Part shown: in pieces, positions 56,507 through 64,000 of the stretch
How the letters are laid out: each line of letters starts with the position of its first letter
Position numbering within the stretch: the first letter of the stretch is position 1
Assembly (NCBI RefSeq): GCF_016757215.1
Contig: NZ_JAESIY010000002.1
Span: 248,001 to 312,000 of the forward strand
DNA: 64,000 bases
Direction of reading: 5' to 3'
DNA from: Fulvivirga sediminis
GTDB lineage: Bacteria; Bacteroidota; Bacteroidia; Cytophagales; Cyclobacteriaceae
Notes under the pieces: generated by a model
Databases searched by the model: none
The model's input: only the letters and a program-made list of their open reading frames with translations
Told to the model about the DNA's origin: nothing
Program-made: the position numbers and the translations under genes

Positions 56507-58003
56507 TTATTTGTTCTTTAATAAATTTTCCAAATCTTTTTTCCAGGTATTATATGCTTGCTTGTAAGCCGCTACATCATCACTCATCTGATAGGTGTTT
56601 ACTTTTTCAGCTTTTCCATAAATATCATCCAAAGCAGCATATCTTCCAGTAGCCAGCCCTGAGCCACGAGCAGCACCTACCGCCCCAGTGGTTTCTATCA
56701 CCTCTATGGTACAACCTGTTAGAGTAGCCACTGTAGTAGAAAATACCTTTGAGCGGAAAAGGTTATCATTACCTACTTTAATCACATGGGTCTCTATGCC
56801 CATCTCTTTTAATATTTCCACACCATATACAAAGGCGAACGCTACTCCTTCCAGCGCAGCTCTATACATATGAGCCTTGCCGTGTATGTTAAACTGCACA
56901 TTGTTGATCTGCGCTCCAATAAAATGGTTTTCGAGCATTCTTTCTGCTCCATTACCGAAAGGGATTACACGTAAATCATCAGCCCCCACAGGTACGGTAT
57001 TAATCATCTCTTCCATTTGGTCATAAGTGATATTATCACCTGCCACCTGTTGCTTAATCCAGCGGTATTGAGATCCTGCTCCATTAATGCAAAGTAAAAC
57101 ACCTATTCGCTGAGCTTCTGCCTGATGGTTTACATGTGCAAAACCATTTACTCTAGAAACCTTGTCATATAAAGGCTGGTCTACCACGGCATATACTACG
57201 CCCGAAGTACCGCCAGTAGCAGCTATTTCACCTGGCTTGGTCACTTGCAAAGCCAGCGCATTGTTAGGCTGATCTCCAGCACGGTAGGTCACGGGTGTAC
57301 CTGCTTTTATTCCTAAAAACTCAGCAGCAGTTTCTGTAACCTGTCCTTGTATAGAGAAAGTGTCTGCTATTTCAGGCACCAAAGCTCTGTCTATATTATA
57401 ATGATCTAACACAAACTGCGCTACATCATTATTTTGAAAATCCCACAAAATACCCTCTGAAAGGCCTGATTTCGTGGTTACGATCTTGCCAGTCATTTTC
57501 ATGCCTATAAAATCACCAGGAAGCATAAACTTATGCACCTTTTTATACACCTCAGGCTCATTATCTTGAACCCACTTCAGCTTAGAAGCTGTAAAGTTTC
57601 CGGGCGAATTAAGCAAATGAGATAGACATTTCTCTTCACCTATATTTTTAAAGGCTTCATTACCTATTTCTACACTCCTGCTATCACACCAGATAATTGA
57701 CGGACGAAGTACTTTTTGGTCTTTATCCACAAGCACCAAACCGTGCATTTGATAAGAAAGACCTATTGATTCTACGTCTTGACCATTTACATTGGTCTGA
57801 GTGAGTAGTTTCTGACATACCTTACCTATATAATCCCACCACAGTTCAGGGTCTTGCTCTGCCCATCCTGTTTTCACAGCCTGAATTTCCATTTCAGTTT
57901 CAGGGTACTGAGCCATACCTACTGTCTCGCGTGTTTCAGCATTTACTAAAGCCGCCTTGATAGACGAACTTCCAATATCAAAACCAATTAAATATTTACT
58001 CAT
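56507..58003 (-). CDS. xylB: Xylulokinase
   Basis: This 498-residue FGGY-family kinase phosphorylates D-xylulose. The N-terminal 'YLIGFDIGSSSIKAALVNAE' is phosphate loop 1; 'SYQMHGLVLVDKDQKVLRPSIIWCDSRS' contains the catalytic-region 'WCD'; 'LPGDFIGMKMTGKI' and 'ATGGTSGVVYAVV' complete the ATP-binding half. The frame is open to a TTG at 58060, but the ATG at 58003 ('MSKYLIGFDIG') is the family start. It is the first gene of the operon. An operator-like palindrome lies about 125-145 bases upstream. Confidence 0.94.
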   Translation of the reverse strand: MSKYLIGFDIGSSSIKAALVNAETRETVGMAQYPETEMEIQAVKTGWAEQDPELWWDYIGKVCQKLLTQTNVNGQDVESIGLSYQMHGLVLVDKDQKVLRPSIIWCDSRSVEIGNEAFKNIGEEKCLSHLLNSPGNFTASKLKWVQDNEPEVYKKVHKFMLPGDFIGMKMTGKIVTTKSGLSEGILWDFQNNDVAQFVLDHYNIDRALVPEIADTFSIQGQVTETAAEFLGIKAGTPVTYRAGDQPNNALALQVTKPGEIAATGGTSGVVYAVVDQPLYDKVSRVNGFAHVNHQAEAQRIGVLLCINGAGSQYRWIKQQVAGDNITYDQMEEMINTVPVGADDLRVIPFGNGAERMLENHFIGAQINNVQFNIHGKAHMYRAALEGVAFAFVYGVEILKEMGIETHVIKVGNDNLFRSKVFSTTVATLTGCTIEVIETTGAVGAARGSGLATGRYAALDDIYGKAEKVNTYQMSDDVAAYKQAYNTWKKDLENLLKNK

Positions 58004-58375
58004 GAGGGAATTTATTGTGTTTTTCTGATTTTGGGATCGTTTTCTAGCATCAAAAGCCAAAGATCCTCCCTATCACCTTTTCAATATTACAGTATTACAT
58101 TCAGAATACCGAACAATTTTTAATATTTATAGTCAAAATGACCATAATTAATTTAAAAGTAAAATTAACGATTAAAAACAGCTTTGGGAGAACATAAAAG
58201 ATAATATTAAATTAGCTCTTATACACACAGCTTAACATATTATTAACGTATATATTCATAATTTTCCTGCACTAATATGAGCCAGATTATTTTAGATTTC
58301 AAAAACTATCTATTGGAATTATTTGTATGATTTATGATTGCAATATCTATATATTTACACACTAAATTTTAAGCA
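58004..58375. other. Divergent intergenic region xylB/aguB
   Basis: Apart from the palindrome at 58127-58147 there is a one-mismatch -7 box TAATATTG on the minus strand (58082-58089). No gene, RNA fold or other repeat was recognised. Confidence 0.4.
58127..58147. promoter_or_regulatory. Operator-like palindrome upstream of xylB
   Basis: Arms TTATAGTCA and TGACCATAA surround a central AAA, with one mismatched pair and further partial pairing outside. Length and symmetry fit a dimeric regulator such as the Nudix-winged-helix protein at 52341-53036. It lies in the divergent interval between xylB and the agmatine genes. Confidence 0.6.
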
Positions 58376-59251
58376 GTGAGTGACAGAAAAGTAAAAATAG
58401 GAACCGTACAAATGACTTGCTCTTCAAACCCTGAAGAGAACTTAAGTAAAGCCACCGAAAAAATAAAAGAGGCTGCAGCTCAAGGAGCTCAAATAGTGTG
58501 CTTACAGGAGCTGTTCAAATCATTATACTTCTGTGATGTAGAGGATTATGATAATTTCAACCTGGCTGAAAGCATTCCAGGCCCTTCTACAGAAGCCATA
58601 TCAGCAGTAGCCAAAGAACTTGGTGTGGTTGTAATAGCTTCTTTATTTGAAAAAAGAGCACAAGGGATATATCATAACACTACAGCAGTGCTAGACGCGG
58701 ATGGCACATACCTTGGTAAATATCGAAAAATGCATATTCCTGATGACCCTGGTTATTATGAGAAATTTTACTTCACTCCTGGAGATTTAGGATACAAAGT
58801 ATTCAAAACCAAATTTGCCACTATAGGCGTATTAATCTGCTGGGATCAGTGGTACCCTGAAGGAGCTAGAATTACTGCCTTAAAAGGAGCTGAAGTTCTT
58901 TTTTACCCAACAGCCATTGGCTGGCACAAAGATCAGGATATTGATACTAATGACGAACAATATCAAGCATGGCAAACTATTCAGAGATCTCACTCGGTAG
59001 CTAATGGCGTGCCGGTGGTTTCGGTAAACAGAGTAGGAAATGAGGGTGAAATGAAGTTTTGGGGCGGCTCTTTTGTAACCAATGCCTTTGGTAAATTATT
59101 ATACAAAGCCTCTCATGATCAGGAAGAGATACATGTACAGGAGCTAGATCTCAGCAAATCTGACCAATATCGTACGCATTGGCCTTTTATGAGAGACAGA
59201 AGAATAGATTCATACCAACCTATTACCAAGCGATTTATAGATGAAGAATAA
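58376..59251 (+). CDS. aguB: N-carbamoylputrescine amidase
   Basis: This 291-residue nitrilase-superfamily enzyme hydrolyses N-carbamoylputrescine to putrescine, CO2 and ammonia. The Glu-Lys-Cys triad is visible: Glu45 in 'CLQELFKSLYF', Lys118 in 'YRKMHIPDDPGYYEK' and Cys155 in 'VLICWDQWYPEGAR'. 'YFCDVEDYDNF' and 'HWPFMRDRRIDSY' are typical of the AguB subgroup. It starts with GTG at 58376 ('MSDRKVKIGTVQM'). The reading frame of aguA overlaps its end by 11 bases. Confidence 0.94.
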   Translation: MSDRKVKIGTVQMTCSSNPEENLSKATEKIKEAAAQGAQIVCLQELFKSLYFCDVEDYDNFNLAESIPGPSTEAISAVAKELGVVVIASLFEKRAQGIYHNTTAVLDADGTYLGKYRKMHIPDDPGYYEKFYFTPGDLGYKVFKTKFATIGVLICWDQWYPEGARITALKGAEVLFYPTAIGWHKDQDIDTNDEQYQAWQTIQRSHSVANGVPVVSVNRVGNEGEMKFWGGSFVTNAFGKLLYKASHDQEEIHVQELDLSKSDQYRTHWPFMRDRRIDSYQPITKRFIDEE

Positions 59252-60314
59252 CAGCTCTTCTTTGCTTCTAGAAGGCAAAACTCCCAAAGAACTAGGTTAT
59301 TACTTTCCGGCAGAATTCGCAAAACATGAGGCTACCTGGCTAAGCTGGCCTCATAAGGAAGAGTCATGGCCTGGAAAGATCAAGACTATCTACGAACCTT
59401 ATGCAGAGTTTATTAAAGTAGTTACTGAAGGAGAGAAAGTAAGAATAAATGTGGTAGATGAAAAAATGAAAGCCAGCGCCATCTCTTATCTAGAGAAAAA
59501 TGGCACTGATCTATCGCAAGTAGAATTTTTTATTCATCCCACTAATGATGCCTGGTGTAGAGATCACGGCCCTGCCTTTGTGATTAACCCAGAAGCTAAG
59601 CACAAAAAAATAATTCTAGACTGGGGCTATAACGCATGGGGAGACAAGTACCCTCCTTATGATTTGGATGATGTTATCCCTACTAAAATAGCTGAGCATT
59701 TTAATCTCCCAGTGCTTCATCCTGGTATAGTGATGGAAGGTGGCTCTGTGGAGTTTAATGGAAAAGGCACTTTGCTAACCACGAAATCATGCTTACTAAA
59801 CCCTAACCGTAACCCTGAGCTTAATCAGGAAAAAATAGAGCGATACCTCACTGATTATTATGTTGTAGACCAGATACTTTGGTTAGGAGACGGCATAGAA
59901 GGTGATGATACTGACGGACACATTGATGACCTCACCAGGTTTGTAAATGAAGACACGGTAGTAACCGTGGTAGAGCACAACAAAAGCGACAATAACTACG
60001 CGCCTTTACAAGAAAATCTTGAGCATTTAAAAACACTTCGGTTATTGAATGGCAAGCAACTCAATATTGTAGAGTTACCCATGCCAAGAGAAATTATTTA
60101 TGAAGACATGCGCCTGCCTGCATCTTATGCTAATTTCTACATCAGCAATAATCATGTGATAGTACCTACTTTTCAGGATAAAAATGATGACAAGGCATTG
60201 GACATTATAAGCCAGTGCTTCCCTAAAAGAAAGGTGATTGGAATTAACTCATTGGACATTATTTGGGGTCTAGGTTCATTCCATTGTCTCAGCCAACAAG
60301 AGCCAGCAATATAA
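59241..60314 (+). CDS. aguA: Agmatine deiminase
   Basis: This 357-residue guanidino-group hydrolase of the PAD fold turns agmatine into N-carbamoylputrescine, the substrate of the gene before it. 'HEATWLSWPHKEESWPG', 'TNDAWCRDHGPAFVIN', 'VMEGGSVEFNGKGTLLTT' and 'GIEGDDTDGHIDDLTRF' give the Asp, Glu and His of the catalytic site. The nucleophile is Cys349 in 'GSFHCLSQQEP'. The 11-base overlap with aguB implies translational coupling. A perfect hairpin follows the stop. Confidence 0.95.
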   Translation: MKNNSSSLLLEGKTPKELGYYFPAEFAKHEATWLSWPHKEESWPGKIKTIYEPYAEFIKVVTEGEKVRINVVDEKMKASAISYLEKNGTDLSQVEFFIHPTNDAWCRDHGPAFVINPEAKHKKIILDWGYNAWGDKYPPYDLDDVIPTKIAEHFNLPVLHPGIVMEGGSVEFNGKGTLLTTKSCLLNPNRNPELNQEKIERYLTDYYVVDQILWLGDGIEGDDTDGHIDDLTRFVNEDTVVTVVEHNKSDNNYAPLQENLEHLKTLRLLNGKQLNIVELPMPREIIYEDMRLPASYANFYISNNHVIVPTFQDKNDDKALDIISQCFPKRKVIGINSLDIIWGLGSFHCLSQQEPAI

Positions 60315-60320
60315 TATTGA

Positions 60321-60357
60321 AATGGAATAATTTCCGTGTACAGGAAATTATTCCATT
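60321..60357 (+). terminator. Hairpin terminator after aguA
   Basis: A perfect 15-bp stem (AATGGAATAATTTCC and its complement) with a 7-base loop begins 7 bases past the aguA stop. The T-run is weak. Confidence 0.6.
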
Positions 60358-60434
60358 CTCATACATTTGATTTACAGACACTTAAAAATTGGTCAACAAA
60401 TTGATTTTAGAACGGAAATTAAACTCCGGTGCTT

Positions 60435-63400
60435 ATGAAGTCAATTTGTACATTTCTATTTTTAATCACCTCATATACCGTATTCCCACAATCTTGTCCG
60501 ACCATAGATAAACGGAATAATGGAAACGGACAAGCCAACCGCTGCGCAGGTATAGATGGCACACCAGTAGCCTCCAACTTTGAAGGAACCAGTTATGCTA
60601 TTGCCCCTTCTAACATGGCTAAAACCGGGGACATTACGTTTGTATATGATGCACCAATCTCCTCTCCTCCGGCCATTAAAAGAATCTGGATTGGAAACAT
60701 ACTCTCTAATGTGGTAGCTGGTCCTGCCTCCACACCAGAAATTTCAGGTAACACTACGATTGTAAAATATTGCTTTTACCAAGGCAACTTACCTCCATCT
60801 GCTAGCTTTACAATAGAATTTGTAGAACCACAAACTGACACTTTGGTTTCATATTGTGGATATAGCGGCTCGGACAACAGTAACGTATTTCCGCCCACCA
60901 TACTCACTCAACCATTAAGTCAAAGTGCATGTCTTGGTGAAGTAGTAAACTTATCCGTTGTAGGAGAAAGCACTAACGGCGGCACGCTAAACTACCAATG
61001 GAGAAAGGATGGAATAGACATTACTGGGGCCACTCAATCTATCTACACAATAAGTCCGGTAGAGCTAACTGACGCAGGAAAATACGACTGCCTTGTAGGT
61101 GAAGCCACTGGAACCTTTATAATGTCTGATTTTGCCACCCTAAAAACGGTCGACTGTAGCACCAACAATGTGTATATGGATAAATGCGGGAACGGCAACT
61201 TATTGGAAACCACAACAGATAGCTGGAATAACGCTTGGGTAGACTACAATAACGATAACTGGGAGGATCTTTTTGTTACTGATAAAAATGAATTAAACAG
61301 CAACAACCTTTACGAAAACAACTCGGGAGCATTCACTATAAGTGGTACAGAGTTATCTTCCAACCTCGAAAAATCCGCCTCCTCTGCTTGGTCAGACATA
61401 GACAATGATGGAGATATGGATGTGTGCGTAGTAAATGCGACGGGAAGCGCTAGCATGATTTACCTTAACAATGGTAATGAGACCTTTACCAGCCTTCCTA
61501 ATAGCGGAGTAGATGCTCACCCTCAATATTTCCACGGTGCCGCTTGGGCCGATTTTGACAATAATGGTCATGTAGATCTTATTTTAACCAACTTTTTTAA
61601 AACTAGATTTCATCATTTATATAAAAACAATGGAAACCTTACTTTTACAAAAATCACTGATACACCAGTAACTGCTGAAAGTAATCGTTCTACCGCACCA
61701 CTTCTGGCTGATTATGATAATGACGGACTAGTGGACATTTTTATTCCTAATGGAAATAACGAACCGAATTCACTTTTCAAAAATCTAGGCAATTTCCGTT
61801 TTTCAAAAATCACATCCACACTCATAACGGCTACCAATACAAACTCAGTAGGTGGCTCATGGGGAGACTTTAATGGTGACGGCTTTTTAGACCTATTCGT
61901 AGCCAATTCTTCTAATCAAAATAACGAGCTTTATCAAAACAACGGAGACGGGACTTTTACTTATGTCAACGCTTCCATTGTCTCTAATGATGCAGGCCAT
62001 AGTCACGGTGCCAATTGGATTGACATCGATAACGATGCTGATCTTGACCTCTTCGTCACTAATGACAATGGCCCTAACTTTCTTTACATAAACGATGGAG
62101 CTGGCAACTTTACAAAAGTATCTGATGAAGAAATAGCTACAGACTTAGGACTCAACTATGGACAGGCGTGGGCTGATTATAATAAAGATGGTTTCTTAGA
62201 TGTGATGATATCCTCTCACAGCAATCAGACAGACAGGCTGTACTGTAATAAAACTAATGACAACAATTGGATTAATATTAAACTGGAAGGTGTTGTAAGT
62301 AATCAAAATGGAATTGGAGCCAAGATTAAGATAAAAAGTAATGGACAATGGCAATATCGAGAAATCAATCCTATAAGTGGCTTCGGAAGCCAAAACAGCA
62401 TAAGGGCACACTTAGGCCTAGGTGACGCTTCAATTATTGATAGCATAGAAGTAAACTGGCCTTCAGGAATAACACAATATCTCACAAATATCAGCACTAA
62501 TAACTTTATGACTATAGTAGAAGAAAGTTCCAATTCGGTACAGGGCGTTGTGTTTCACGACCTCAATGGTAACTGCCTCAAAGATCCGGAAGAGCCCACC
62601 TTAAGTGATATTGGACTAGTTATTAATGAACAGCAAACACAAATAGCATCTAACCAAAACGGAGCTCTTAATTTCCATATTCAGGAGGGTACATACAATT
62701 TTTCATTAGCTGATAACAACTATTGGGAGATGAGCTGCTCCTCTGACTTTACAGTTACTACAGGTAGCAATAATATTGACGTTCCATTAACCACATCTAC
62801 TTCAGGTTATGACCTTACAGTAGATTATAGCACCACAGCATGGAGAAGAGGCTTCACATCAGAATCAGTTATTAGTTATAGTAATATAGGAACTGTTGAT
62901 GCCAACAATACCACGTTAGTAGTACAGTATCCTGCTGAAGTGAAAATAATAGATGCAAATTTCTCCTATACACAAACAGCTGAAAATGAATATACATTTT
63001 ACATAGGCTCTATGAAGCCTGGCGAAACCCAAAGCATAATCGTTACAGATTCGGTAACACTCAACTCCCAAATAGGTCAGGAATTAACTGTAAGTTCTAA
63101 CATATCTGCAGATGGAACAGATCTGAACTTTACAAACAATACGGCGACAGAGTTGAACACTATAGTAGGAGCTATTGATCCTAATGACATATCTGTTTCT
63201 CCGCACGGACAAGGCGCAGACCATTTTGTAAGTAAAAATGAAGTATTAACTTATAAAATAAGATTCCAGAATGTGGGCACCTATTATGCGTCAAGGGTAT
63301 CTATAAGCTGTTTACTATCGGAAAATCTTGATGCTAATTCTATAGAAATAATAAATGTAAGTCATCATTACCAGTACAGCATCGACCATCGAGGCACTTT

Positions 63401-63872
63401 AAGAATAGACTTCATTAATATCAACTTACCTGACAGCACCACTAATGAAAAGAAAAGTCATGGTTTCTTTAAGTTCAAAATTAAACCTAAAGCTGATTTA
63501 ACCGGTGGAGCGCAAATCATAGAAAAGGCAAAAATCTCCTTTGACTACGAAGACCCATTAACAACCAATACGGTTTTTAATACTATAAAATATGAAAGTA
63601 AAGGAGACATTTATCGATTACTAGTATACCCGAACCCGGCTAGAGAAGATGCCCACTTAACTTTAGATATGGAATTCTACAAATATGATGACTATAGAGG
63701 ATTAACTCAGGTTCATGTTTATAGCATTCAAGGTAATTTAGTGAAACAATTCACTACAGAAGAGAAAGATATTACTTCAATAGATTTAAACGATTGGCAA
63801 GAAGGTCAATACATCATCAAGGCTTATGATGCGAAAAATAACATTTATTTAGGCCGATTAATCAAATACTAA
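60435..63872 (+). CDS. FG-GAP/ASPIC-UnbV repeat protein with T9SS sorting domain
   Basis: This surface protein of about 1145 residues has a signal peptide ('ICTFLFLITSYTVFPQ') and an Ig-like domain near residues 150-230 ('YQWRKDGIDITGATQSIYTI'). A run of FG-GAP/VCBS repeats follows ('WVDYNNDNWEDLFVTD', 'WSDIDNDGDMDVCVVN', 'WGDFNGDGFLDLFVAN'), with calcium-binding DxDxDG-type loops. An ASPIC/UnbV domain ('NGIGAKIKIKSNGQWQYRE', 'HLGLGD') is next, then a SdrD-B-like domain ('VQGVVFHDLNGNCLKDPEEP') and a DUF11-like region. It ends with a T9SS type A signal ('LLVYPNPAREDAHLTL' ... 'EGQYIIKAYD'). The ATG at 60435 is used; a GTG lies 6 bases before. It is probably an adhesin. No enzymatic motif is seen. 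Confidence 0.85.
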   Translation: MKSICTFLFLITSYTVFPQSCPTIDKRNNGNGQANRCAGIDGTPVASNFEGTSYAIAPSNMAKTGDITFVYDAPISSPPAIKRIWIGNILSNVVAGPASTPEISGNTTIVKYCFYQGNLPPSASFTIEFVEPQTDTLVSYCGYSGSDNSNVFPPTILTQPLSQSACLGEVVNLSVVGESTNGGTLNYQWRKDGIDITGATQSIYTISPVELTDAGKYDCLVGEATGTFIMSDFATLKTVDCSTNNVYMDKCGNGNLLETTTDSWNNAWVDYNNDNWEDLFVTDKNELNSNNLYENNSGAFTISGTELSSNLEKSASSAWSDIDNDGDMDVCVVNATGSASMIYLNNGNETFTSLPNSGVDAHPQYFHGAAWADFDNNGHVDLILTNFFKTRFHHLYKNNGNLTFTKITDTPVTAESNRSTAPLLADYDNDGLVDIFIPNGNNEPNSLFKNLGNFRFSKITSTLITATNTNSVGGSWGDFNGDGFLDLFVANSSNQNNELYQNNGDGTFTYVNASIVSNDAGHSHGANWIDIDNDADLDLFVTNDNGPNFLYINDGAGNFTKVSDEEIATDLGLNYGQAWADYNKDGFLDVMISSHSNQTDRLYCNKTNDNNWINIKLEGVVSNQNGIGAKIKIKSNGQWQYREINPISGFGSQNSIRAHLGLGDASIIDSIEVNWPSGITQYLTNISTNNFMTIVEESSNSVQGVVFHDLNGNCLKDPEEPTLSDIGLVINEQQTQIASNQNGALNFHIQEGTYNFSLADNNYWEMSCSSDFTVTTGSNNIDVPLTTSTSGYDLTVDYSTTAWRRGFTSESVISYSNIGTVDANNTTLVVQYPAEVKIIDANFSYTQTAENEYTFYIGSMKPGETQSIIVTDSVTLNSQIGQELTVSSNISADGTDLNFTNNTATELNTIVGAIDPNDISVSPHGQGADHFVSKNEVLTYKIRFQNVGTYYASRVSISCLLSENLDANSIEIINVSHHYQYSIDHRGTLRIDFININLPDSTTNEKKSHGFFKFKIKPKADLTGGAQIIEKAKISFDYEDPLTTNTVFNTIKYESKGDIYRLLVYPNPAREDAHLTLDMEFYKYDDYRGLTQVHVYSIQGNLVKQFTTEEKDITSIDLNDWQEGQYIIKAYDAKNNIYLGRLIKY

Positions 63873-63885
63873 AGGAAAATAATCA

Positions 63886-63920
63886 AAAGCTCTCAGGGCC
63901 TAAAAAACCTTGAGAGCCTT
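63886..63920. terminator. Terminator between the FG-GAP gene and the converging gene
   Basis: AAAGCTCTCAGGG pairs with CCTTGAGAGCCTT, with G-U wobbles, over a 9-base loop, 14 bases after the stop. It can act on both strands. Confidence 0.65.
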
Positions 63921-63938
63921 GTTAATATTATGTTAATA

Positions 63939-64000
63939 TTATTTAGCTAATGCGTCGGCTACTGAAATGGCTCTCTTCACCTGATGCTCAACAGCCTTTT
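63939..64000 (-). CDS. 3' fragment of an unidentified gene
   Basis: Only the last 19 codons lie in the window, translating to 'KAVEHQVKRAISVADALAK' and a TAA stop on the minus strand. It looks like a helical C-terminus. The family cannot be named from so short a piece; the frame continues past the right edge. Confidence 0.45.
   Translation of the reverse strand, partial: KAVEHQVKRAISVADALAK

Overview
The window comes from a Bacteroidota genome, most likely a marine or soil Cytophagales (Fulvivirga/Marivirga-like). This is inferred from the SusC/SusD pair, type IX secretion (T9SS) C-terminal sorting signals, an exosortase-F system, a DUF6089 barrel, Bacteroidota-type -7 promoter boxes (TAnnTTTG) and the lack of Shine-Dalgarno sequences. 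No taxonomic marker was compared.

Layout. (1) 1-8.0 kb is core metabolism: 4-hydroxyphenylpyruvate dioxygenase, a phosphoglucomutase/phosphomannomutase, MtaB, a LolD-type ATPase, SucC, tRNA-Arg(UCG) and an outer-membrane barrel, closed by a 24-bp perfect palindromic terminator. (2) 8.4-37.3 kb is a continuous minus-strand capsule/exopolysaccharide locus of about 29 kb. Read from its promoter end it runs kdsC, kdsA, epimerase, Wza-like exporter, Wzc-like kinase, Wzx flippase, sulfotransferase, glycosyltransferases, a nonulosonic-acid module (NeuB-like synthase, KdsC-like phosphatase, SpsF/NeuA-like cytidylyltransferase), a Wzy-like polymerase, and a set matching the PglA/C/D/E/F proteins for a diacetamido-trideoxyhexose. 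Embedded in it are an exosortase XrtF, its associated membrane protein, a 66-residue protein with a PID-CTERM-like tail, and a 1372-residue T9SS cargo protein. (3) 37.4-40.7 kb holds a penicillin-amidase family hydrolase, a small membrane protein and a DUF4920 lipoprotein. (4) 40.85-51.5 kb is a polysaccharide utilisation locus: SusC, SusD, a tandem-module PKD lipoprotein and a GH16 beta-glucanase, with a divergent membrane-tethered LuxR-type regulator. (5) 51.5-58.1 kb is a DUF4395-rhodanese protein followed by a pentose operon (xylB-xylA-tkt) and a Nudix-type transcription regulator, with a strong operator candidate upstream of xylB. (6) 58.4-60.3 kb is agmatine-to-putrescine conversion. (7) 60.4-63.9 kb encodes a large FG-GAP/ASPIC T9SS cargo protein. 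A gene fragment runs off the right edge.

How it fits together. The minus-strand polysaccharide locus looks like a complete Wzx/Wzy pathway making an acidic, possibly sulfated glycan. The exosortase pair inside it, with a candidate substrate nearby, suggests that surface-protein processing is coupled to polysaccharide export. The locus at 41-51 kb is built for uptake of a laminarin-type beta-glucan. The pentose operon has its own regulator and a candidate operator. No phage, insertion sequence or CRISPR array was found.
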